DNA from: Bacteroidota bacterium
GTDB taxonomy: Bacteria; Bacteroidota; Bacteroidia; Chitinophagales; Chitinophagaceae
Direction of reading: 5' to 3'
NCBI GenBank assembly: GCA_016183765.1
Contig: JACPEA010000005.1
Span: forward strand, 1-41,848
DNA: 41,848 nucleotides
Shown here piece by piece: positions 34,580-41,848 of this stretch (positions within the stretch are counted from its first letter, which is position 1; each line of letters opens with the position of its first letter). The notes under the pieces were generated by a model. The model did no database searches and was not told the DNA's origin. It worked only from the letters and a program-made list of their open reading frames with translations. The translations under genes and the position numbers were made by a program.

Positions 34580-36181
34580 ATGGATCAGACAGCTACCTAC
34601 TTACCCTACGAAAGCACCGGTTATTTCTCCAAGATCGTTTCCGATTACCTGTCGCAGCCCGATTCCCTGCAACCTTTTTACCTGCATACACCCGACCTGC
34701 CGGGCCTTCAGCGATCCATCGCCGCCAGGAAGATATTCCCAACACAAAGAAAGGTTTTGGTAGAGGTACTGCAGGAACAATATGCAGGTCTTACCCTTAC
34801 AGACATTACCAAGACCAATATCGAATCACTGCTGCAGGAGCAGGTGTTCACCGTAACCACGGCCCATCAACCTAATATCTTTACCGGACCGCTGTATTTG
34901 ATTTATAAGATCATTCATACCATTAAACTTGCAGATGAACTGACCGCTGCCATACCTGATGCGAAGTTTGTGCCGGTGTATTATATGGGTAGCGAAGATG
35001 CGGACCTGGATGAACTGGGTTATGTGAATGTTGGCGGACAAAAACTGGTATGGGAAACCAAACAAACCGGTGCTGTTGGCAGGATGAAAGTAGATAAAGT
35101 CCTTATCCGACTGATACATGCCATACATGGCCAGGTAGGTGTGTTACCCTTTGGCCAGGAACTTACTGACCTGCTGTTACGATGTTACACTGAAGGTAAA
35201 AGCATACAACAGGCAACCCTGGAGTTGGTGAATGCTTTGTTCGGCTCATTTGGACTGGTAGTGCTGGTGCCGGACCATGCCAAATTGAAAAGCATATTTC
35301 AGCCCGTTGTGCAGAAAGAATTGCTTGAGGGTTTTTCGCATAGCATCGTGGCAGACACAATTGAAAAAATAGGCAGGCATTACAAAGTACAGGCAGGCGG
35401 AAGAGATATTAACCTGTTCTACCTGGTAGATGATAAACGGGAGCGCATTGAATGGCTGGATCAGCGGTACGAAGTGAAGGCATTGGGACTTTCTTTCTCA
35501 AAAGAAGAGATCCTGAAAGAGCTGTCGGAACACCCGGAGCGTTTCAGTGCCAATGTGATCCTGCGTGGTGCATTCCAGGAAACGGTACTTCCCAATATTG
35601 CTTTTATCGGCGGGGGAGGAGAGCTGGCTTACTGGCTGGAATTGAAAAATGTATTTGAAGCGGTACAGATACCGTACCCGGTATTGATCTTGCGCAACTC
35701 TTTTCTTCTGCTGAAAAAAGAACAATGGTTGAAGTGGCAAAAACTGGGCTTCACCGAAGCTGATCTCTTTACAGCTGAATTGGATCTGTTGAATATACTT
35801 GTAAAACGGGAAACCGAACACCAGGTGACCATCAACGAAGAATTGCAGCAGGCACAGTTATTGTACAAACAACTTCGCGGGATTACTGATAAAGTAGACA
35901 GTACCCTGTCGGAACATGTTACTGCACTGGAAAAACAGGCCCTCAAAAAACTTACAGCGCTCGAGAAGAAATTATTGCGTGCCGAGCGATTGAAATACGA
36001 TGTACAGCGGCAGCAGATCCATACCCTTACACAACAGCTCTTCCCCAATAACAGCCTGCAGGAAAGGGTGGATAATTTTTCTCTGCACTATGCCACTTAT
36101 GGTAACAACTGGTTACAGATGATCTATGAGGTTTCTACGGGCCTGAATAAGGGCTTTGGCATCATTACATCGCGTGATTGA
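34580..36181 (+). CDS. bshC: Bacillithiol biosynthesis cysteine-adding enzyme BshC
   Basis: A 533-residue BshC, the last enzyme of bacillithiol synthesis, which attaches cysteine to glucosaminyl-malate. Family features visible are the N-terminal FYLHTPDLPGLQRSI, the TTAHQPNIFTGPLYLIYKI nucleotide-like loop, VPVYYMGSEDADLDELG, FSANVILRGAFQETVLPNIAFIGG (in two parts) and GELAYWLELKNVF. The C-terminal helical region (about 390-480) is charged and probably a coiled coil used for dimerisation, as in known BshC. Length is standard. A weak TAnnTTTG-like TATTTTTA precedes the start. Together with ypdA it shows a bacillithiol redox system. Confidence 0.95.
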   Translation: MDQTATYLPYESTGYFSKIVSDYLSQPDSLQPFYLHTPDLPGLQRSIAARKIFPTQRKVLVEVLQEQYAGLTLTDITKTNIESLLQEQVFTVTTAHQPNIFTGPLYLIYKIIHTIKLADELTAAIPDAKFVPVYYMGSEDADLDELGYVNVGGQKLVWETKQTGAVGRMKVDKVLIRLIHAIHGQVGVLPFGQELTDLLLRCYTEGKSIQQATLELVNALFGSFGLVVLVPDHAKLKSIFQPVVQKELLEGFSHSIVADTIEKIGRHYKVQAGGRDINLFYLVDDKRERIEWLDQRYEVKALGLSFSKEEILKELSEHPERFSANVILRGAFQETVLPNIAFIGGGGELAYWLELKNVFEAVQIPYPVLILRNSFLLLKKEQWLKWQKLGFTEADLFTAELDLLNILVKRETEHQVTINEELQQAQLLYKQLRGITDKVDSTLSEHVTALEKQALKKLTALEKKLLRAERLKYDVQRQQIHTLTQQLFPNNSLQERVDNFSLHYATYGNNWLQMIYEVSTGLNKGFGIITSRD

Positions 36182-36253
36182 GCTATCTCTACAAATGCCC
36201 TGAGAAAATACGACAGTCTTTTTTCAGCATTACCAGTTCCTTAACAAAAAACG

Positions 36254-36287
36254 GTAGCAAAATTGTATGCTACTGGTATGATTTTTT
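36254..36287 (+). terminator. Weak terminator candidate after bshC
   Basis: GTAGCA pairs with TGCTAC around 8 nt, and a run of six T's follows 8 bases later. The stem is short and the T-run displaced, so this is tentative. Confidence 0.3.
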
Positions 36288-36409
36288 ATAGCAGAACAGC
36301 AATTCTGCTTCAGATCGTATCTGTTAAGTAAGCGTATTTTTTATTAAAACCGATATCCCCCCGATAGAGTTCTACCTGAACGTTATTTACGATCACTCAA
36401 ACGTCAGTT

Positions 36410-37162
36410 ATGAATGCTATTGCAAGAAACCTTTTGTTGCTGTTAATCACTTCCTGTTCTTTTGTTGCACTGAAAGCCCAACCCGGCCGTTATCAGTATG
36501 AAATAGGCATCAATGCCGGAACTTTTTTGTACCAGGGCGACCTGGTGCGGAGCAGGTATGGCTCTTTCAAAGCAATGGGGCCGGTGTTGCAGGTATGGGT
36601 GGGGAAACCTTTTTCGCCTTACCTGTCCTGGCGGGCCAATCTTACCATCGGATCACTCCAGGCCGATGAATCAAAATTCAACAGTCCTTCCTGGAAGCAG
36701 CTCCGTAATTTCTCTTTTCATACACCGGTTACGGAACTGTCGGGTGTCATATCCTATAATTTGTATGGTGATAATGGTAAGGAAGATTACCATGTGTTAA
36801 CTCCCTACCTGATGGCCGGATTCGGACTGAGTTTCCTGCAGGTGACGCGTGACTGGAGCCGGCTGGATACGACCGTCTTCAATAATAAGACCACTACCCA
36901 GATCGGGTTGGGCATTGATACTGTGCGAAGACTTCCCTCTGTTCTACCGGTGATACCGTTGGGTGCAGGGGTTCGCTGGGCAATAACACCGCGATTGTCA
37001 GCTACTGCAGAACTCATCTTCCGTTATACCTTCACGGATTATATCGATGGATTCAGTTATGCCGCGGATAACCGCAACAGGGATAACTATTATAGCCTTT
37101 CGCTGGGACTAAGCTGGGTATTGGGCAGGGATGGGATCAGGTGCCCGAGGCCGGCGTTATAA
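36410..37162 (+). CDS. Outer-membrane beta-barrel protein
   Basis: 250 residues with a signal peptide (RNLLLLLITSCSFVALKAQ). The mature part alternates hydrophobic and polar residues in strands. It includes YEIGINAGTFLYQGDL at the start, a QLRNFSFHTPVTELSGVISYN segment (given here in part), TPYLMAGFGLSF, and the closing strand YYSLSLGLSWVLG. It resembles Bacteroidota DUF6089-type barrels (G-x-x-x-G-D-L ... R-N-L-S-F ... P-Y-x-x-x-G-x-G). It is probably an eight- to ten-stranded outer-membrane protein of unknown role. The gene stands alone, 228 bp after bshC and converging with purE. Confidence 0.82.
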   Translation: MNAIARNLLLLLITSCSFVALKAQPGRYQYEIGINAGTFLYQGDLVRSRYGSFKAMGPVLQVWVGKPFSPYLSWRANLTIGSLQADESKFNSPSWKQLRNFSFHTPVTELSGVISYNLYGDNGKEDYHVLTPYLMAGFGLSFLQVTRDWSRLDTTVFNNKTTTQIGLGIDTVRRLPSVLPVIPLGAGVRWAITPRLSATAELIFRYTFTDYIDGFSYAADNRNRDNYYSLSLGLSWVLGRDGIRCPRPAL

Positions 37163-37175
37163 ATAAAAGCGATCC

Positions 37176-37697
37176 TTACTCATCAAAACCGTTGGGCCAT
37201 TCTTCTTTCAGTCTGGCGATTTTACCGCTCACTTCATGGCTCATTTCACTCTTATAATGTGCTATGGCTGCGGAGATATTGGCATCGGCGGTTCCGAGGA
37301 TCTGTGCTGCAAGCAGACCGGCATTTTTTGCCGCATTCAATGCAACGGTAGCAACCGGTACACCATTGGGCATTTGAAGTATGGACAGTACCGAATCCCA
37401 TCCGTCGATGGAGTTGGAGGATTTGATCGGTACGCCGATCACAGGTAAGGTAGTGATCGATGCAACCATTCCCGGCAAATGAGCCGCACCGCCGGCACCG
37501 GCTATGATGACACGGAGGCCACGTTCTTTGGCAGTAGTGGCATAGTCTACCATACGTAAGGGGGTCCTGTGGGCTGAGACAACGGTCAGTTCAAAGGGAA
37601 TCTTGAACTGGGTAAGGATATCAGCAGCTGCCTGCATAATGTTCAGGTCGCTGTCGCTTCCCATAATGATGCCTACCAGTGGTTGGGTGATTGCCAT
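37176..37697 (-). CDS. purE: 5-(carboxyamino)imidazole ribonucleotide mutase PurE
   Basis: A 173-residue class I PurE that moves the carboxyl group of N5-CAIR to C4 in purine synthesis. Signature loops are [29 protein letters not shown] and [19 protein letters not shown], with [19 protein letters not shown] at the C-terminal helix. The length is standard. PurK is not adjacent. A TATCTTG at about 37723-37729 on the minus strand is a plausible -7 element. Confidence 0.96.
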   Translation of the reverse strand: MAITQPLVGIIMGSDSDLNIMQAAADILTQFKIPFELTVVSAHRTPLRMVDYATTAKERGLRVIIAGAGGAAHLPGMVASITTLPVIGVPIKSSNSIDGWDSVLSILQMPNGVPVATVALNAAKNAGLLAAQILGTADANISAAIAHYKSEMSHEVSGKIARLKEEWPNGFDE

Positions 37698-37780
37698 AAT
37701 CTGTTTTTGCTTACTGCAAGATACTTGATTTTCTGAAAGTAAATCCTGCGTGGAGCAAGTCGTTGGAACGAATAGTAGCT

Positions 37781-37804
37781 CGCAAAGGCGCGAAGACGCA
37801 GGGC
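37781..37804. repeat. Three-unit CGCAAAGG-type octamer tract
   Basis: CGCAAAGG, CGCGAAGA and CGCAGGGC are three consecutive 8-base units in the gap upstream of purE. The sequence differs from the ATGAGTGA class but shares the 8-base period. GCAAAGRC-type tracts of this kind are familiar to me from Bacteroidota intergenic regions. Confidence 0.45.
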
Positions 37805-37893
37805 AAGGGAGGGTATGGATCGGAAACCTGCTGTGGAAGGGATACGGGATGAGAGGTTTCGCGTTTTGTGAGACCTCTCATCCTGTTATTAGG

Positions 37894-39303
37894 TTAGTTG
37901 GTTATCTGATAGGCCGAGATACTTCTTAATACGGGTGCTGCTTTTGCCTGTTGGATTACAACACGCAGTTGGGTAGTTTCCTGTTCCGGAAATTGGGCGA
38001 TCTTTTTTCGGCCGATGGTGGTGCCGGTGAAGACCGTTTGGAATGCCTGACCGTCAAAAGCCTCGATGGTAAAAGCACTCACACGCTGGCCGTAGCCGAT
38101 CATTTCTTCCAGCACTACGGTATTCAGGGCTGTTTTCTTTGGCAGGGTTATCAGCAGCGTGCTGTTCTCTTTTTGGGCAGATGACCAGTAGGTCTGACTA
38201 TTGTGATCTGTCAGTGTGGTGATTTTTTTATTGGGCGATACGCTGCTGATACCTGCCTTTTGCAGCAGGTCTTTGGCAAAAGCGGCATCCCTGATTCGGC
38301 GAAATCCTACCAGCGATGCGGAATCTGCAGGATGAATGCGACCTGTTCTGTCGGGTGGAATGTTCAGCAGCAGGTTACCCCCATTGCCTACAGATTTCAG
38401 GTAAAGGGTGAACAGTGTTTCGGGTGATTTTACTTTGTTGTCTTCTTTGGCATGATAAAACCATCCCGGCCGGATAGATACGTCTGCTTCAGCGGGGATC
38501 CAGTTTTTCCCGTTCACATTGCCGCTGTTCAAAGTGTCGGTAGGAGGGCCGCCATGACCTCTTTTAAATCCGGCGGTATCCAGCAGGTTCCAGTTGGTGT
38601 TACTGATGATTCCTTTTTCATTGCCGCACCAACGGGCGCCCGGACCAATATCGCTGAAGATGGCCAGCTGTGGTTGCCATTTGAATGCAGAGTCTTCGAA
38701 ACGACGGAAGTCGTATTCCTGTTTTTTGCCATTGGGCCCTTCACCATTGGCACCATCCCACCATAGTTCAAAGAATTTGCCGTATTGCGTCAGCAGTTCC
38801 TTCATGCTGGCGATATATACATCATTGTATTCGGGTGTGCCGTATTTGGGATGGTTTCTGTCCCAGGGTGAGATATAAATACCCATATCCAGCCCGTTTT
38901 TTTTACAGGCTTCCGACAGGGCTTTCACCACATCACCTTTTCCATTCATCCATTTACTCTCTCTTACGGTATGGGTACTTTGTTTGCTGGGCCACAAACA
39001 AAAACCATCATGATGTTTAGCGGTAAGTATAATGCCTTTAGCACCCGCCTGTTTGGCAATACGTGCCCATTGCTCGCAGTCCAGCGCTGTGGGATTGAAG
39101 ACGGAGGGATCCTCGTTACCCTCACCCCATTCCTTATCGGTAAAAGTGTTGGGTCCGAAATGGATGAAAAGATAAAACTCCTTCTCGTGCCATTTCAGTT
39201 GTTCTTTGGTAGGGACAGGGTAGACAGGTTGTACGGGTTGTGCCAGCAAACTCCCTGCCCACAAACAGCCCGCCAACAGTAAATAATTTCTCATATGGTG
39301 CAT
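37894..39303 (-). CDS. Alpha-L-fucosidase, GH29
   Basis: 469 residues with a signal peptide (MRNYLLLAGCLWAGSLLAQ; an ATG three codons earlier is also possible). The GH29 barrel shows FYLFIHFGPNTFTDKEWG, ILTAKHHDGFCLWPS, MGIYISPWDR and the nucleophile D183 in ELWWDGANGEG. SVGNGGNLLLNIPPDRTG closes the catalytic domain. After about residue 340 a beta-sandwich follows (ALNTVVLEEMIGYGQRVSAF ... LRVVIQQ), resembling F5/8-type carbohydrate-binding modules. It releases terminal fucose from glycans in the periplasm. It stands alone, not in a polysaccharide utilisation locus, with a promoter motif at 39334-39341. Confidence 0.94.
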   Translation of the reverse strand: MHHMRNYLLLAGCLWAGSLLAQPVQPVYPVPTKEQLKWHEKEFYLFIHFGPNTFTDKEWGEGNEDPSVFNPTALDCEQWARIAKQAGAKGIILTAKHHDGFCLWPSKQSTHTVRESKWMNGKGDVVKALSEACKKNGLDMGIYISPWDRNHPKYGTPEYNDVYIASMKELLTQYGKFFELWWDGANGEGPNGKKQEYDFRRFEDSAFKWQPQLAIFSDIGPGARWCGNEKGIISNTNWNLLDTAGFKRGHGGPPTDTLNSGNVNGKNWIPAEADVSIRPGWFYHAKEDNKVKSPETLFTLYLKSVGNGGNLLLNIPPDRTGRIHPADSASLVGFRRIRDAAFAKDLLQKAGISSVSPNKKITTLTDHNSQTYWSSAQKENSTLLITLPKKTALNTVVLEEMIGYGQRVSAFTIEAFDGQAFQTVFTGTTIGRKKIAQFPEQETTQLRVVIQQAKAAPVLRSISAYQITN

Positions 39304-39333
39304 TGAGCAACCAATTTACAATAATGATGGATG

Positions 39334-39341
39334 CAAAATTA
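39334..39341 (-). promoter_or_regulatory. -7 promoter element of the fucosidase gene
   Basis: TAATTTTG on the minus strand matches TAnnTTTG exactly, 30 bp upstream of the ATG at 39303. Confidence 0.55.
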
Positions 39342-39356
39342 AAATTCAGGAATGTG

Positions 39357-39424
39357 GAATGGAGCAGGAGAACAGATGAGCAGATGAATAAGGAACAGGG
39401 GAGCACGGAGCAGAAGAACAGATT
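39357..39424. repeat. Imperfect purine-rich direct repeats
   Basis: GGAGCAGGAGAACAGAT near 39361 recurs as GGAGCAGAAGAACAGAT near 39408, with further partial copies (GAGCAGATGAATAAGGAACA) between. This is a degenerate short tandem tract between the fucosidase and the receptor gene, with no coding sense on either strand. Confidence 0.5.
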
Positions 39425-39479
39425 GCAGTTTAGGGTATAAATAGGAGAGACAGGTTAGTGTGAAGTCCTATATTGTAAC

Positions 39480-41735
39480 TTATTCTTTTATATCATCTTT
39501 CTTAATCCCTCTTTTTTTTGCTTTATAGAAAGCATGATACCGTCCAAACGTGTATCTGAAGTTGATTTTTAAAAATTGATCTCTTAATTCGGACACTGTT
39601 TCAGTTTTGAAAGAATTGTCTTCGTAAATGCTTTTTTGGATTTGCTTATTGGTGAATGGTTGAGAAAATACGATTGCCAATGAACCGTTTCCTTCAAATA
39701 TTCCCTTACTTAATGTAAACGAGGCATCGTAAATGGATGACGTTTCACCTTGAAAAGTAATCTTTCGTGAATAAAAATATCCATTAAATGATAATTTTAA
39801 CTGTTTCGGGAAAGAATATGAGACAGTAGAAAATATTTTATATGCAATGCTTGAATTGCGCATTGTTTTTAATGAATTGGAGATTTGATAATAACTGAGG
39901 TCTGAAGTTAGCCTAATTGACATTTTTTTTAGCAAATTGAAGGAAATGTATAAATTAATACCTGGCTCTCTTAATCTGCCATTATTTGCAAATGAGCTAA
40001 TGAGTGTTGTGTCATTTCCTGTTTTAAATGAATAAGGTAGTATTAAATTATTTGAATATTTATAATAGAAGGACAAACTAGTGGTTGCTTTTTTTATCAG
40101 CTGACTATTAATGTCAATTGAAATTTTATTTACCAGTTCAGGCTCTAATTTCGGGTTCCCTTTGCTTATTAAATTTGGATTTACATTGTTGTTAAATGGA
40201 TTTAAATAACGAATTCCAGGGCGTGCGAGAGCACTATTGAAATTCAAGCCAACAGTACTTTTTGCCTTTTTGAATACCCTATTATAAGAAATTGACGGCA
40301 AAAAATTTAAATATGAATATCGAAAATCACCCGAAGTCACCATGGTATTTTCCAATTTTCCTCCAATTGTATAATAAAACGATTCTTGTCTTTTGTTGAT
40401 ATTTGCGTAGTATCCTAAAACATCTTGCTTTAATTTGAAATCTTCACTACCTTGTTGTACTGGGTTCCAATATGGGCTTTCCCTTTCACTTTGACTTATC
40501 CCTGTTCTAAAAATACTTTTGACACCTGTTTCAAATTGAATCGAGTTTTTTAGGGGCTGAACAAAATCAATTTGTCCCGTATGTTCCCAAGAATGAGCTT
40601 TATTCACAGCTTTTTCAGTAAAGGTAAACTGGGTGTTTAGATTATTTTGAAGAATATCATATGCGGTATTATTTGGAATGTATTCAGAGCGCTGGGAAAT
40701 AGTGATCATGCTTTTATTTCTAAATATTTTCTGAATATCAAGCCCAAAATTATTAAATCCCATTTTTAAATGCTGTTCAATATTTCGTGTATATACATCA
40801 AAAGTGTCTATGCTGTTCCGAATGCTGTAAGTATTAATACTTCTTTTAGTTTTAACATTAGTGGTGAAGTTGTATATTGAAAAATTCAATAATAAGGAAG
40901 AATCTACTTCATAGCTCAAATCTGCACCAATTGTAAGTGAATTAGATCTGTTCCGAATGCTTCCTGGTTGACTGATATTAACTTGTTCATCTTTAAAATA
41001 AGTATTTGAGGTAGACGAAGATAAAACTCCATTTGTTTGACTATTATTGACATTCAATGTAAGACCAAATTTTCCCACGCCAGTATTAATAAAGCCTAAA
41101 GCATTATAGCCTCCTCTTGTATCTGTTCCTAAGCCTGTAGAAACGAAGAAGCGATCATTATTTTGTTTATCCATTATTATATTGACAATACCTGCATATC
41201 CTTCACCTGCATATTTGGCAGTCAGAACAGTAGACACTTCTACTTTTTGAATTAATTCTGCAGGAATTGTTTTAAATATCTCTCCAGGGTTCATTCTATA
41301 TTGTGCTTTATCTTTACCATTAATCAAAATCTTAAATTTTTTTTCTCCTTTCAGATAAAGACCACCGTTATTATCCACGAACATCAATGGTGCCTTTTGC
41401 AAGACCTCAATAGCTGAAAATCCTTTGTTTGAAGTATCCTTATCCGCATTATAGACAAACTTATCCGCGTCAATCCTAATTAAGGAGAGGGTTGACTTCA
41501 CTACCACTTCTTTAAGCTCCTTATTGATGGGAATAAGCTTTATTACACCTATGTCTATATTGGATTTTCGATAAGGTGCTAACATTTCTTTGTATCCGAT
41601 GCAGGTGAAGATTAAGTCGGAAATAGTTAGATTTGAAAATGGGAGTCTAATTGAAAATGATCCATTCGTTTTACTAGTCCCAATTACTTTTATTTCCCCA
41701 GTTGAATATTTAATGTCTCTTTCTGGGGGAAAATC
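39480..41735 (-). pseudogene. Outer-membrane beta-barrel receptor (TonB-dependent type), 5' end cut by IS
   Basis: The longest ATG-initiated frame starts at 41585, but the same frame is open and in character up to about 41735 (FPPERDIKYSTGEIKVIG, GTSKTNGSFSIRL, FTCIGYKEML). That stretch is a carboxypeptidase-regulatory-like domain missing its first strands and signal peptide. A plug-like region follows (GFSAIEVLQKAPLMFVDNNG, KILINGKDKAQY, IPAELIQKVEV), then a long barrel with aromatic-rich strands to the end. This is the Bacteroidota outer-membrane family with CarboxypepD_reg and OMP_b-brl_3 modules, usually about 800 residues. The lost 5' end coincides with the left end of the IS200-like element. 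The gene is strikingly AT-rich compared with its neighbours. Confidence 0.82.
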
Positions 41736-41755
41736 CCTCGCCTTCAGGCGAAGAC
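41733..41755. repeat. Left-end hairpin of the IS200-like element
   Basis: CGCC and GGCG pair around TTCA within TCGCCTTCAGGCGA, a compact stem-loop about 25 bp before the transposase start. Its position and CTTCAG core resemble the left-end hairpin recognised by IS200/IS605 TnpA, and the hairpin at the other window end (103-118) shares the CTTCAG loop. Confidence 0.6.
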
Positions 41756-41777
41756 TTTAGTTTAATATCTTAGGGAT

Positions 41778-41848
41778 ATGGAAAATTACCGAAAGACAGC
41801 CCATACGCTCTATGATTGTAAGTATCACATTGTATGGATTACAAAGTA
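41778..41848 (+). CDS. tnpA: IS200/IS605-type transposase TnpA, N-terminal fragment (window edge)
   Basis: From ATG at 41778, preceded by TTAGGGAT, the frame reads MENYRKTAHTLYDCKYHIVW followed by ITK before the window ends. This is the hallmark opening of IS200-group Y1 transposases (YDxxYHxVWxTKYR). The remainder, including the HUH motif and catalytic tyrosine, lies beyond the window. The element has inserted into the 5' part of the outer-membrane receptor gene on the other strand. Confidence 0.9.
   Translation, partial: MENYRKTAHTLYDCKYHIVWITK

Noticed and set aside
36513..36800. Plus-strand frame of 95 codons within the outer-membrane barrel gene
   Set aside because: Out-of-frame shadow; the barrel frame has a signal peptide and strand pattern.

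Overview
The window looks like chromosomal DNA of a Bacteroidota bacterium, most likely of the Chitinophagaceae or a near relative. Several genes carry the Bacteroidota -7 promoter motif TAnnTTTG close to their start, Shine-Dalgarno sequences are weak, and the gene content fits: an outer-membrane beta-barrel receptor with a carboxypeptidase-regulatory-like N-terminus, GH29 fucosidase, bacillithiol genes, and class Ia RNR with a CxxC tail. I recognised all families by eye; no database search was run.

Layout. Both ends lie inside IS200/IS605-type insertion sequences: a transposase C-terminus at 1-101 and a transposase N-terminus at 41778-41848. Positions 261-5116 (mostly minus strand) hold accessory redox and stress genes: a zinc alcohol dehydrogenase, a small acidic protein, two YceI proteins with a decayed SnoaL-like lipoprotein gene between them, an SDR, and a response-regulator remnant. 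Positions 5127-11870 are a complete thiamin operon (thiS-thiC-tenI/thiE-like-thiD-thiE-thiG-thiH-thiF, minus strand) behind a TPP riboswitch. Back to back with it, on the plus strand, a cobalamin riboswitch precedes nrdB-nrdA (B12-independent class Ia ribonucleotide reductase). A type IV toxin-antitoxin pair of the AbiE type with a palindromic operator follows, then an unrecognised two-TM membrane protein and tRNA-Lys.

From about 18.6 kb to 39.3 kb the DNA is more GC-rich and mostly housekeeping: SDR, DUF62 SAM hydrolase, lpdA, DUF4197, a broken histidine phosphatase gene, prfC-ypdA-GNAT, rimO, a four-enzyme trans-4-hydroxyproline catabolic set (deaminase, aldehyde dehydrogenase, epimerase, D-hydroxyproline dehydrogenase) interrupted by an opposite-strand sterol desaturase, bshC, an outer-membrane barrel, purE and an alpha-L-fucosidase. 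The window closes with an AT-rich outer-membrane receptor gene cut at its 5' end by the IS.

The feature I find hardest to explain from known categories is a set of intergenic tracts with a strict 8-base period (variants of ATGAGTGA / ATGATAGA and their complements). They abut stop or start codons, form inverted pairs, and in one place belong to a 115-bp tandem duplication. The best regulatory observation is the B12 riboswitch on the class Ia RNR operon, which predicts a B12-dependent RNR elsewhere in the genome.
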